Origin: Syntrophomonas sp. UBA5432
Lineage (GTDB): Bacteria > Bacillota > Syntrophomonadia > Syntrophomonadales > Syntrophomonadaceae
Length of the DNA stretch: 20,730 nucleotides
Direction: 5' to 3'
Assembly: GCA_002424365.1 (NCBI GenBank)
Contig: DIRQ01000071.1
Span: 1-20,730, forward strand
Positions 6,449-14,864 of the stretch are shown here, one piece after another (within the stretch, counting starts at the first letter, position 1; the number at the start of each line of letters is the position of its first letter). The notes under the pieces were generated by a model. That model had not been told where the DNA came from, searched no databases, and worked only from the letters and a program-made list of their open reading frames with translations. A program made the translations under genes and the position numbers.

Positions 6449-7675
6449 GTGTTGCTTGATGTAAGTCTGGAAGAAGCCCAGCAGCTTTTATTACAAAACC
6501 TTACACCGCCGGCTACAGAGAAGTTATCTATACTGGATGCTAGCGGCCGGGTCTTGGCTGAGAATTTGGTTGCAGGAGAAAATCTCCCTGCCTGGTCCTC
6601 AGGAGCCCGGGATGGCTATGTATTACATGCCGGCGATCTGGACGGCTATAGAAAACTTGCTATAATCAGCTCCTTACCGGCAGAGCAATTACCTCTTACA
6701 TTAAACAGCGGAGAGACTGTAGAGGTAAGAACTGGTGAAGCTATTCCCAAGGGTAGTGCGGCTTTGGTTCCCCATGAAAAGGTAGAGATTGGGGAAACGG
6801 AAATCTACCTGGAGAAAGCAGTCAGAGCAGGCGAATTTATTCGTCAGGCAGGTGAGGACTTTAAAGCCGGTGAGTTGTATGCTCAGGAAGGGAGTAAGAT
6901 TTCCCCCGGTTTAATATCAGTACTGGCTGCTCAGGGAAGGTCCGAAGTACAGGTATATAGCAGTCCCCGGGTGGCGATACTCAGCCTGGGAGAACGACTG
7001 CTGTCCTGGAAAGAGACTCCCGGTCCCGGCTGTTTAAGAGACAGTAATGGACCATTACTGGCAGCTCTGGCCAGGCGAGACGGTGCTAAAATTGCAGCTC
7101 TTAACGTTGTTGGTAGTAAAGGGCGGGCTGAACTGGTAGCTTACATTCGGGAGATATTGGAAGAAGCTGACTTGCTCATAACTATAGGTGGCACTTATGC
7201 CCGCAAAGAAGCACAGACGAAATCACTCTTTACAGAAATGGGCGGGGAAATGCTTTTCTGGGGAGTTTCTATTCAACCAGGAGGCCATAACGGCGCTGCG
7301 TTATGGAATAAGAAATGCCTTATTTCTCTATCCGGTAATCCTGCCGCCTGTGCTGTAGGTTATGAACTGCTGGTTGCTCCGGTGATTCGTGCTCTCCAGG
7401 AAAAAGAGCCTTATACCCCCAGGGTGAAAGCTCAATGCCTGGATAATATAGGTGCCAAGGGTAGTGAACGACGTTTTGTACGGTCCTACTTAACTACTGA
7501 TGGCAGCATCTGGAGGGTAAAAGTATTACCCGGGCAAAAACCGGGGATGATTCGTTCGCTAGTAAACTGTAATGCCTTAATTGACTTACCTGCCGGAAAT
7601 CCGGCAATTGCAGCAGGTACTTTAGTTTCGGTTATTTTACTCGATCCCAGTAGTATTAGGTTGGAGCAGGTTTAG
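6449..7675 (+). CDS. moeA: Divergent MoeA-like molybdopterin molybdenumtransferase
   Basis: MoeA inserts molybdenum (or tungsten in some anaerobes) into the adenylylated pterin. The protein has 408 residues, the usual MoeA size. MoeA landmarks are present: SGARDGY (51-57, with the conserved Asp), VRTGEAIPKG (93-102), RQAGED (132-137), LSLGE (179-182) and SGNPAA (295-300). However, the usual GGxSxGxxD loop of domain III reads GGTYARKEAQ (248-257), and the PGKP motif is replaced by QPGGHNG. The enzyme may therefore be altered, specialised or partly inactive. I chose GTG 6449 because GGAGGT lies 6 bases upstream; the longer in-frame extension from 6359 overlaps the previous gene and is unlikely. 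The spacing of 16 bases places it in the fdh operon. Confidence 0.85.
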   Translation: MLLDVSLEEAQQLLLQNLTPPATEKLSILDASGRVLAENLVAGENLPAWSSGARDGYVLHAGDLDGYRKLAIISSLPAEQLPLTLNSGETVEVRTGEAIPKGSAALVPHEKVEIGETEIYLEKAVRAGEFIRQAGEDFKAGELYAQEGSKISPGLISVLAAQGRSEVQVYSSPRVAILSLGERLLSWKETPGPGCLRDSNGPLLAALARRDGAKIAALNVVGSKGRAELVAYIREILEEADLLITIGGTYARKEAQTKSLFTEMGGEMLFWGVSIQPGGHNGAALWNKKCLISLSGNPAACAVGYELLVAPVIRALQEKEPYTPRVKAQCLDNIGAKGSERRFVRSYLTTDGSIWRVKVLPGQKPGMIRSLVNCNALIDLPAGNPAIAAGTLVSVILLDPSSIRLEQV

Positions 7676-7766
7676 GACTGCTCATGTATTAGATGTAATT
7701 TGGATGGATTTATTTTAATTCCTTGACAAATAGATGATTATATAATCCCAGGGAGGTGAATATGTA

Positions 7767-8213
7767 ATGGCAGACTACAAGGAAATAATTAACCAGTATA
7801 AAGATCTTCCCGGTGGCATTATTGAAGCTTATCATGCCTTACAGAGGGAATATAGTTACATTCCGGAAGATTCTATAGCTTATGGTGCTCAGGTTTTTGA
7901 CCTACCCCTAGCCAAAGCTTATGGGGTCGCAACCTTTTATTCCTATCTAAAAGTGGGTGAACGGGGCAAAAATGTAATTCGTATATGTGAAAGTGCCCCC
8001 TGTCATGTAGCCGGTGCTAAAGAAGTAGTCGACGCTTTAGAAAAAGAATTGGGTATCAAGATGGGAGAAAGCACGGCTGATGGTAAATTTGCTCTGGAAT
8101 TTTGCGAATGTGTAGGCCAGTGTCAGGCTACTCCGGTGATAACGGTTAATAGTAAGCCTTATGGCGATGTAACCCCGGAGAAAATACCCGGCATTCTGGC
8201 CGCATACAAATAG
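7767..8213 (+). CDS. nuoE: NuoE-like 2Fe-2S subunit of formate dehydrogenase
   Basis: A small thioredoxin-fold [2Fe-2S] electron-transfer subunit of 148 residues, typical of NuoE/HoxE-type proteins. The four ligands form the standard pattern: C74-x4-C79 in CESAPC and C115-x3-C119 in CVGQC. It would carry electrons between FdhA and the flavin subunit encoded next. The ATG at 7767 is preceded by GGGAGGTGAA. The stop codon ends at 8213, 17 bases before the NuoF-like start, so the two genes are tightly coupled. A 91-base gap separates it from moeA and may hold a weak internal promoter, but no convincing one is seen. It belongs functionally with fdhA, since no other complex I genes are present. 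Confidence 0.93.
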   Translation: MADYKEIINQYKDLPGGIIEAYHALQREYSYIPEDSIAYGAQVFDLPLAKAYGVATFYSYLKVGERGKNVIRICESAPCHVAGAKEVVDALEKELGIKMGESTADGKFALEFCECVGQCQATPVITVNSKPYGDVTPEKIPGILAAYK

Positions 8214-8230
8214 TGAAAGGAGGGAATATA

Positions 8231-9454
8231 ATGGCTGAGGAAATGCGCATCGTTTTGCGTAACATGGGTAAAATTGACCCCTTAAAAATAGAAGACTACA
8301 TTAATGCCGGGGGCTACAAGTCCCTGGAAAAAGCACGTCAGATGGGACAGGAAGCATTAATAGAAGAAGTTAAAAAATCCGGGCTGCGGGGACGCGGCGG
8401 GGCTGGTTTTAACTGTGGCATGAAATGGAGCTTTTCCTACAAGGTACAGTCCGAGCAAAAATATGTTGTCTGTAATGCTGACGAAGGTGAACCCGGAACT
8501 TATAAAGACCGTACCATAATGGAAAATGACCCACAATCGGTGCTGGAAGGTATGGCCATATGCGGTTATGCTATAGGAGCCAATAAAGGCTATATCTACT
8601 GCCGGGGAGAATATCCTTATGTAGTTGATATCCTTAATCAGGCTATAGCCCAGGCTAAAGAAAAGGGAGTCCTGGGAGACTTCGACATTGAAGTCAGAAT
8701 GGGTGCCGGAGCTTATGTCTGCGGTGAAGAAAGTGCACTGATTGAATCCATTGAAGGTAATCGCGGAGAACCCCGTTTCAAACCACCGTTCCCACCAGTT
8801 ATTGGTTTATGGCAAAAACCCACTATAGTAAACAACGTTGAAACCTTTGCCAATATCCCGATAATAGTGGAAAAAGGTGCAGACTGGTATAAATCCATAG
8901 GGGCAGAAAAATACCCCGGTACCAAAGTGGTTACCTTAACTGGTGATGTTAACAAACGCACCGTTTTTGAAGTACCTACCAACACTACTATTCGCCAGGT
9001 TATTTATGACTTTGGCGGCGGCATCAAGGATGGTAAGAAATTCAAGGCAGTTCAGATAGGTGGCACTTCCGGAGGCTTTATTCCAGAATCCATGCTGGAT
9101 ACACCTATTGATTTTGATTCCATGACTGCTATAGGCGCTGTACTAGGTTCAGGCGCAGTATTTGTAATGGATGAGGCTCGTGATATAGTAAATGTAGTAG
9201 CCAGGATTGCAGGTTTCTTTGAGCATGAATCCTGTGGCAAATGTAACCCCTGTCGCGAAGGCACCAAACGCATCCACGAAATGATGGAAAAACTGGATGC
9301 TGGTCAAGGTAGTAGTGGGGACTTATCCCTCCTGGAAAGATTGGGAACAGTAATGTCCAAAGCCTGCCTCTGTGGTCTGGGTCAGGCCGCACCTGCGCCA
9401 GTTTTAACAACGCTTAAAAACTTTAATAGTGAGTACCAGGCCAAACTAAACTAA
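8231..9454 (+). CDS. nuoF: NuoF-like NADH-binding flavin subunit of formate dehydrogenase
   Basis: The NAD(H)- and FMN-binding, 4Fe-4S subunit that would couple formate oxidation to NAD+ reduction, or run in reverse. It has 407 residues, a standard NuoF core without the extra ferredoxin domains seen in HydB-type bifurcating subunits. Visible motifs are the glycine-rich FMN site GLRGRGGAGF near residue 50, the nucleotide-binding segment GAGAYVCGEESALIESIEG, and the C-terminal cluster ligands CGKCNPC plus a later CLCGLG. I chose ATG 8231 because AAAGGAGGG lies just upstream; the in-frame GTG at 8213 has no ribosome site. Whether the complex is a simple NAD-dependent formate dehydrogenase or also uses ferredoxin cannot be decided here. 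Confidence 0.93.
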   Translation: MAEEMRIVLRNMGKIDPLKIEDYINAGGYKSLEKARQMGQEALIEEVKKSGLRGRGGAGFNCGMKWSFSYKVQSEQKYVVCNADEGEPGTYKDRTIMENDPQSVLEGMAICGYAIGANKGYIYCRGEYPYVVDILNQAIAQAKEKGVLGDFDIEVRMGAGAYVCGEESALIESIEGNRGEPRFKPPFPPVIGLWQKPTIVNNVETFANIPIIVEKGADWYKSIGAEKYPGTKVVTLTGDVNKRTVFEVPTNTTIRQVIYDFGGGIKDGKKFKAVQIGGTSGGFIPESMLDTPIDFDSMTAIGAVLGSGAVFVMDEARDIVNVVARIAGFFEHESCGKCNPCREGTKRIHEMMEKLDAGQGSSGDLSLLERLGTVMSKACLCGLGQAAPAPVLTTLKNFNSEYQAKLN

Positions 9455-9468
9455 TTGGTCATTCACCG

Positions 9469-9501
9469 CCTTTATACCAGGTGATTCACCTGGTATAAAG
9501 G
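9469..9501. repeat. 33-nt perfect palindrome after the fdh operon
   Basis: CCTTTATACCAGGTG (9469-9483) and its exact reverse complement (9487-9501) are separated by ATT. There is no T-tract on either side, so it is not a classical terminator. It lies 15 bases after the nuoF stop and before a strong terminator. It could be an RNA 3'-end stabiliser, a protein-binding site or a repeat remnant. Confidence 0.8.
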
Positions 9502-9527
9502 ATAAAAAGAGAGACAATGAGCTATGC

Positions 9528-9568
9528 AAGGCGAAAGTCCCTCCATCAGGAGGGGCTTTCGCCTTTTT
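9528..9568 (+). terminator. Intrinsic terminator of the fdh operon
   Basis: AAGGCGAAAGTCCCTCC (9528-9544) pairs with 9549-9565 across an ATCA loop, with one T-G wobble. The stem is 17 bp and runs into TTTTT (9564-9568). Confidence 0.93.
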
Positions 9569-9618
9569 AACTAGTCTACTCATGTACTAAAATCCTACAA
9601 TTTTATAAAACCAAGTGT

Positions 9619-9663
9619 CCAAATATCACACAGGACCTTTAACCTACAAATTAGACTATTTGG
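9619..9663. promoter_or_regulatory. Inverted repeat upstream of the sigma-54 promoter, possible activator site
   Basis: CCAAATA (9619-9625) and TATTTGG (9657-9663) are inverted and 31 bases apart, about 50-90 bases upstream of the predicted start at 9712. That is where an enhancer-binding activator could bind. The match is short and could be chance. Confidence 0.25.
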
Positions 9664-9685
9664 GATTTATGACGTTTTCTAATTG

Positions 9686-9701
9686 TGGCATGAGTTTTGC
9701 A
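9686..9701 (+). promoter_or_regulatory. Sigma-54 (RpoN) promoter of the chemosensory operon
   Basis: TGGCATGAGTTTTGCA matches the -24/-12 consensus TGGCACG-N4-TTGCW with a single mismatch. The diagnostic GG (9687-9688) and GC (9699-9700) are exactly 10 bases apart. Transcription would start near 9712, 35 bases before the first gene. No competing sigma-A promoter is evident nearby. Such a promoter needs an enhancer-binding ATPase, which is not in this window. Confidence 0.78.
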
Positions 9702-9746
9702 GATTAAAGTAGTAAAGCAGAATTAATGTCTGGAGGTGGAAAGCCT

Positions 9747-10823
9747 TTGGCTAGTATTGATGAATTAATTCATGATTTACATAATGGAGACGAGAAAAGC
9801 AGAGCCTTTGCAGCCGAAGATATAGCATTTGAGGGAGTTCCCGAAGGCATAAAGATATTAATTGACCAATTAAAGCTTGAACGGTCTCGTTTCGTAAAGG
9901 AAGTAATCGTCAATTGTTTAAAGGGTTTAAAGGGAAGGGAAGTTGTTGAAAAAATAATTCCCCTGTTGTCAAGTGAAGATGCCTTTATCCGTAATTCAGG
10001 TATAGAAATATTATCCATGCAGGGTGAAATTGCTACGGAGTTTATGAGGAAACTACTCGGCGATCATGACAAGGATATTCGCAAATTTGCTCTAGATATT
10101 CTATTCCAGCTTAAAACTCTTCACACGGCTGATTTAATTGCTGAAGCTTTGAATGATCCAGATATTAATAATTTAATTACTGCAGTTGAATACCTGGGGC
10201 ATATGGAGGATACCAACTATACCCCACGAGTAAACGAGTTGTTCATGCGTAGTGATAACATATTATTACGTTGTACCTGTCTGGAAGCATTGGCCTTTAT
10301 TGGCGATGAGGAATCTATACGCTACGTTAACAAGATGTACCCTAATTACGAAAATATAAGCATTCTGGAGCAATATTCATTCTTAAAATTTGTTGCACGT
10401 AAGGGCTCGGATATACATTTGGGCCTAATTATTTCTCTGATAAAGGATAAAGGCCAGATAATGCACAAGGAGATCATAAACGCTATTGAAGGTATACTGA
10501 ACCGTAACCCTCGTAAAATGCTATCCTCTGATTTACTAAATGCACTTTCCTATTATCTTCAAACTGATATTAGTAATATCAATAAATATGAAATATTAAT
10601 ACTTATGGGACATTATCAGAACCAGGATATATACCCAATCTTAATCCAGTATGTAGGTAATGAACATATATTAATTCGTATGGGTGCAGTAGAAGGCCTG
10701 GGCTTATACGGTAATAACAAGGCTTTGCAAGTTTTATTAGAGATGCAAGATAAGGAAAGTAATCAAGATCTGCTAGAAACCATAGATAAATCTATTGCTC
10801 GATTACATAAGCAAATGAGGTGA
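9747..10823 (+). CDS. HEAT-repeat protein, first gene of chemosensory operon
   Basis: The protein has about 358 residues built of repeated helical pairs of the HEAT/PBS-lyase type, for example around IIPLLSSEDAFIRNSGIEIL, LLGDHDKDIRKFALDIL, and IRMGAVEGLGLYGNNKALQ near the C-terminus. These folds act as protein-interaction scaffolds. There is no catalytic motif, signal peptide or membrane segment. I chose TTG 9747 because GGAGGTGG lies about 8 bases upstream; ATG 9726 has no ribosome site and would leave only a 14-base leader after the sigma-54 start. It is followed almost without gap by cheR, so a role in the chemosensory array, or linking it to an output, is likely but unproven. Confidence 0.85.
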   Translation: MASIDELIHDLHNGDEKSRAFAAEDIAFEGVPEGIKILIDQLKLERSRFVKEVIVNCLKGLKGREVVEKIIPLLSSEDAFIRNSGIEILSMQGEIATEFMRKLLGDHDKDIRKFALDILFQLKTLHTADLIAEALNDPDINNLITAVEYLGHMEDTNYTPRVNELFMRSDNILLRCTCLEALAFIGDEESIRYVNKMYPNYENISILEQYSFLKFVARKGSDIHLGLIISLIKDKGQIMHKEIINAIEGILNRNPRKMLSSDLLNALSYYLQTDISNINKYEILILMGHYQNQDIYPILIQYVGNEHILIRMGAVEGLGLYGNNKALQVLLEMQDKESNQDLLETIDKSIARLHKQMR

Positions 10824-10828
10824 TATAT

Positions 10829-11659
10829 TTGGAATTACCTCTGGAATACTTTATTAAACTCAGGAATCTTATTTATGAACGTACTGGAATAAGCTACGAG
10901 GAAAACAAAATTTATTATATAAAAAAACGTTTATACCAGAGAATGGATGCGGGTGGCTTTGAGCGGGTTGAAGACTATATTAGGCATCTGAAAATATTTG
11001 ACCCCAAAGGCCGTGAATTTCAACAATTAATGAATCTACTTACCGTAAATGAAACATACTTTTTCCGCGAATTTTCTCAGTTACAGGTTTTTGCTGAGTC
11101 CTGCCTGCAGGAAGTTATAAATAATAAAGTAGAGGAGAATAACCGTACCATTAAAATTTTTTGTGCGGGCTGTTCTACAGGAGAAGAACCGTACACCCTG
11201 GGTATCATTCTGCGGGAAATGATAGATTACTATTCCTCCTGGGAGGTATTAATTAAGGCTATAGATATTGATGAAAATGTTATAAGTGCAGCGCGTAGAG
11301 GGGTTTATGACCAGCGTTCGGTGAAAGATGTACCTCCAGCTTATATGCATAAATACTTCACCTCACCTTCTAAGGACGAATATGTTATTAACCAGGATAT
11401 CAAAGACATGGTTGTTTTTGAACACCTAAATCTTATGGAAAGACGGGCCCTACGCTATGAGGAGAATTATGATTTTGTGTTTTGCCGCAATGTATTGATT
11501 TACTTTGACGATGTTTCACGTAAACAGGTGGTAGATAAGTTTTATAGCATATTAAGAACCGGAGGATATATTTTCCTGGGACATGCCGAGTCACTCAGTC
11601 GCATAAGCTCATCTTTCAAAATACGAAGATTGAGTAATCATATAGTGTACCAGCGGTAA
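10829..11659 (+). CDS. cheR: Chemoreceptor methyltransferase CheR
   Basis: This transfers methyl groups from S-adenosylmethionine to glutamates of chemoreceptors, setting adaptation. It has about 276 residues, a normal CheR length. An N-terminal helical CheR domain is followed by the catalytic domain with NETYFFR (74-80), the SAM-binding AGCSTGEEPYTL (113-124) and CRNVLIYFD (219-227). I chose TTG 10829 because GAGGTGAT lies directly before it and overlaps the stop of the HEAT gene; GTG 10820 is an alternative. No CheB methylesterase is seen in the window, so it may lie further downstream or elsewhere. Its presence suggests the soluble receptor downstream is methylated. Confidence 0.95.
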   Translation: MELPLEYFIKLRNLIYERTGISYEENKIYYIKKRLYQRMDAGGFERVEDYIRHLKIFDPKGREFQQLMNLLTVNETYFFREFSQLQVFAESCLQEVINNKVEENNRTIKIFCAGCSTGEEPYTLGIILREMIDYYSSWEVLIKAIDIDENVISAARRGVYDQRSVKDVPPAYMHKYFTSPSKDEYVINQDIKDMVVFEHLNLMERRALRYEENYDFVFCRNVLIYFDDVSRKQVVDKFYSILRTGGYIFLGHAESLSRISSSFKIRRLSNHIVYQR

Positions 11660-11687
11660 TATCCGGATCGGGAAGGAGGGTGAAACG

Positions 11688-12062
11688 ATGGGGGGAAAAG
11701 TACTGATAGTCGATGATTCGGAGATGATTCGGAATTTCCACAGTTATATATTAAAAAGTATTGGCCTGGAAATAATAACAGCCCTGGATGGGGCTGATGC
11801 GCTGGAAAAAATATATGGCAGTGATGGAGAACTACTTATCTGTTTAACTGACATAAATATGCCTAATATGGATGGTTATACCCTGATAGAGCGCCTACGG
11901 GAGGATCCCGACTATGAAGACTTGCCAATAATTATCATCTCTACGGAAGAAGAACTGCAAGATAAACAGAGGGGATTTGAGGCAGGGGCTAATCTTTATA
12001 TTGTTAAACCTACCGAACCTGACGAACTGGTAGAAAATATCCGTATGCTTTTAGGACGATAA
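11688..12062 (+). CDS. cheY: CheY-like single-domain response regulator
   Basis: A 124-residue receiver domain with no output domain. The acidic pair D9-D10, phosphoacceptor D55 (in TDINMPNMDG), switch residue S85 and K107 (VKP) are all in place, so phosphorylation by the CheA encoded next is expected. It starts at ATG 11688 after GGAAGGAGGG. What it acts on is unknown: it could bind a flagellar switch, a type IV pilus motor or another partner. No flagellar or pilus genes are present here to decide. Confidence 0.94.
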   Translation: MGGKVLIVDDSEMIRNFHSYILKSIGLEIITALDGADALEKIYGSDGELLICLTDINMPNMDGYTLIERLREDPDYEDLPIIIISTEEELQDKQRGFEAGANLYIVKPTEPDELVENIRMLLGR

Positions 12063-12087
12063 TGACCAACAAGGAAGTGGCTTTGGT

Positions 12088-14847
12088 TTGCAATTCACCT
12101 TTGAACCTGATGATTTAGAAATATTAGATGGTATAGTCGAAGAATGCAGCGAACATCTAAACGGAATTGAGGAAGGTATACTCAAACTGGAAATAGATTT
12201 TACCCCGGATTTATTGGACTCAGTTTTTAGAGCTATGCATTCCATAAAAGGCGTGGCCAGTTTTTTGGAACTAACACCTATTAAAGACACTGCTCATGTT
12301 CTGGAGTCTTTTTTAACTGATATGAAAAAGGGTCAGTACAGTAGCAGTTCAGAAATAACCGATGCACTTTTACGGGGAGTTGATATCCTTAATGCTTTTA
12401 TTAAGCAATTAGGTCAGCAGATTCAAAAGATTGAGGCTGACCCGGTAAAAGATACATTTTCGATAGATATTAAGGAAATGGGTTATCGGGAATTCATTAC
12501 CGGGGTAGAAGAACTACGTAAGACAGAAGCATCCAATCAAATAAATTCGGATGACGGTAAGGACAATCTCAACGATGGCCAATTGGCGGTGCCGCTTAAG
12601 GTTGAACTTTCACCGTTGTATGATCAAATGCTGACCGATTTTATTGAAGAGACACGAGAGCACCTGGAGACTACTGAACATAAATGTGTTGAATTAGAGA
12701 AACACCCTGATAATCCTGAAATACTTAATGCTATATTGCGGGGATTTCACAGCATCAAGGGTGGAGCGGGAGTAATTATCAGTATGCAGGATAAAGATGA
12801 AACTGATAACCCGCTTACAGTTATTAAGACGATTACCCATGCTACCGAATCTCTGCTTGAGCAGCATCGCAATTCGTCAAAACATTTGTCAGCTGAAGTA
12901 ATTGACCTGATTCTGGCGGTAGTAGATAAGGTGACCATACTGATAAGTGTATTGGGTGGTAATAAAGTTAATGATTCTTCTATTGACCAGCTTATGCAGC
13001 ATATAGAATCACTGTCCAAAGAAAACCCGGGTATTAGCACCGTAAAATCAGGAGTAGATGAGGAAAACAAAAAACTACCGCAACAACTGGCAGCTTTTAT
13101 GAATATTGGCAGCCAGGCTCTGGAATCTATGCTGGGTATTATTGATACCGTTAAAAAAGGTCAACCCATTGACTCCAAGCGGGGCAAACAGTACCTGCGG
13201 GCATTAAAGAGTATGGCCTCCACGGCTCGTTACCTGGATTATAATGAACTGATTGTTGAAGTGGAGGAGTCTTTGCAATACCTGAAAAAATTTATCCCGG
13301 AAAAAGACTTGATAACTGACGAACTGCTGGAATTTCTCCATACCAACTATCAAAATGTTCAGTGTTTAATGAACCTTAAGATTGAAAGTTTAAAAAGCCT
13401 GCTGCAAAATGTACCCCCGGAATATAGCGAAAAAAAGATAGGCGAGATTTTACTATCAGAACATAAAGTAACCCCACAACAGGTTGATTGGGCATTAAAG
13501 CAGCAAAAAAAATTGGGTGATATCCTGGTAGGTGGCGGAGCTATTAGAGCTGGAGATCTAAAAATAGCCCTGGCCCAGCAGGCTATAGCCCGGGAAAAAC
13601 AACAACAAGCACTGGAGCAGGCTAAGAGTAGTACTGAACTTAGCAATCAGTCTATCCGGGTTAGTCAAGAAAAGTTGGACCGATTAATGAATATGATTGG
13701 AGAATTATTAATCGCCAAAAATCGTATTTCCCACCTGGCTAATATGATCGGGTTGGAATACGATTTACCTGCTCTGGCTCGTGAGGTTAAAGGCGTAGCA
13801 GCAGAACTGGCTACCATATCTGATGAGCTGCAGGATGCCATAATGTCGGCGCGTATGGTTCCACTGCGGGTACTTTTTCAGCGTTATCCTCGTACCATAC
13901 GAGATACAGCTCGAAAAACAGGTAAACAGGTGGATCTCATAATTGAGGGAGAGGACACCGAACTGGATAAGACCGTAATTGAAGCTATAAATGATCCCCT
14001 GGTTCATATGCTGCGTAATGCTGTTGACCACGGCATCGAATCTCCCAGTGAGCGCGAAGCCAGAGGTAAGAGTGCTACAGGACGTATTTATCTGCGTGCG
14101 GGATACCAGGGTAATTACGTATTGATTGAAATCATAGATGATGGCAAAGGTCTAAACCCCGATGAAATAAAGGTGAAGGCCTTGAAAAAGGGGTTAATAA
14201 CCACTGAGCAAATTGAAAGCTTAAATAATGAGGATGCCCTGCAACTAATTTTTGCACCGGGTTTCAGTACTCGGGAAGAGGTGAGCGAGTTATCTGGGCG
14301 CGGGGTTGGTATGGACGTGGTAAAAACTAACATAGAAAAGGTGGGGGGAGTAGTTAACCTAACTAGCACTATGGGTAAGGGTAGCCATTTTTCTTTGAAG
14401 ATTCCTTTATCTATGTCAATTCTTCGTGGACTCATGGTGGAAAGTGGGGAGCAGTATTTTATAATTCCCCTTGACACCATAGAAGAAACGGTGAAACTAC
14501 CCGGTGGTTCAATTCGCAGCTATAAAACCAACATGGTAGCTGATATACGGGAGCAGATTATACCTTTAATTGGTCTGCAGGATGTACTGCAACCTGGCAA
14601 TAGCCTACATAACATACACAAATACTCTTTCCGAGAAAGTGTCCCCATAGTGGTGATTGCCAGTGGTGGATATAAATTTGGCTTAATAGTGGACTCTTTT
14701 AAAAATGAACAGGAGTTTGTAGTTAAAGCCCTGGCTGAAGAGCTGGCCACCCTTAAAATTTATACGGGTGCTACTATTCTGGGAGATGGCAGCGTGGTCT
14801 TGATTTTAAATCCAACTTATTTGCTAGCTACCCGGGCATTAACATAA
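12088..14847 (+). CDS. cheA: Multi-Hpt chemotaxis histidine kinase CheA with MshEN-like insert
   Basis: This kinase autophosphorylates in response to receptors and passes phosphate to CheY. At 919 residues it is much longer than classical CheA (about 650-700). In order: Hpt domain 1 with phosphorylatable H51 (HSIKG); Hpt domain 2 with H221 (HSIKGG); a third Hpt-like helical segment (about 335-440) where ALKSMAST lacks the His; a tandem K-[IL]-G-x2-L...L-x2-AL-x2-Q motif at 450-473 and 475-498, resembling the MshEN/GspE N-terminal domain; dimerisation helices (about 520-600); the ATPase with N box HMLRNAVDHG (640-649), DDGKG (684-688), PGFSTR and GRGVGMD (737-743); and a CheW-like P5 domain (about 777-919). 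No clear P2 CheY-binding domain is visible. It starts at TTG 12088 with AAGGAAG upstream. Confidence 0.95.
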   Translation: MQFTFEPDDLEILDGIVEECSEHLNGIEEGILKLEIDFTPDLLDSVFRAMHSIKGVASFLELTPIKDTAHVLESFLTDMKKGQYSSSSEITDALLRGVDILNAFIKQLGQQIQKIEADPVKDTFSIDIKEMGYREFITGVEELRKTEASNQINSDDGKDNLNDGQLAVPLKVELSPLYDQMLTDFIEETREHLETTEHKCVELEKHPDNPEILNAILRGFHSIKGGAGVIISMQDKDETDNPLTVIKTITHATESLLEQHRNSSKHLSAEVIDLILAVVDKVTILISVLGGNKVNDSSIDQLMQHIESLSKENPGISTVKSGVDEENKKLPQQLAAFMNIGSQALESMLGIIDTVKKGQPIDSKRGKQYLRALKSMASTARYLDYNELIVEVEESLQYLKKFIPEKDLITDELLEFLHTNYQNVQCLMNLKIESLKSLLQNVPPEYSEKKIGEILLSEHKVTPQQVDWALKQQKKLGDILVGGGAIRAGDLKIALAQQAIAREKQQQALEQAKSSTELSNQSIRVSQEKLDRLMNMIGELLIAKNRISHLANMIGLEYDLPALAREVKGVAAELATISDELQDAIMSARMVPLRVLFQRYPRTIRDTARKTGKQVDLIIEGEDTELDKTVIEAINDPLVHMLRNAVDHGIESPSEREARGKSATGRIYLRAGYQGNYVLIEIIDDGKGLNPDEIKVKALKKGLITTEQIESLNNEDALQLIFAPGFSTREEVSELSGRGVGMDVVKTNIEKVGGVVNLTSTMGKGSHFSLKIPLSMSILRGLMVESGEQYFIIPLDTIEETVKLPGGSIRSYKTNMVADIREQIIPLIGLQDVLQPGNSLHNIHKYSFRESVPIVVIASGGYKFGLIVDSFKNEQEFVVKALAEELATLKIYTGATILGDGSVVLILNPTYLLATRALT

Positions 14848-14864
14848 AGCGGGGGGAAACAGTT

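Noticed and set aside
7723..7746. TTGACA and TATAAT as a promoter before nuoE
   Set aside because: Both boxes are perfect, but only 12 bases separate them, far below the 16-18 needed. There is no TGN extension to rescue the -10 box.
7762..7767. ATG-TAA start-stop pair just before the nuoE start
   Set aside because: It overlaps the real ATG and the ribosome site GGGAGGTGAA serves nuoE. It is probably coincidental.
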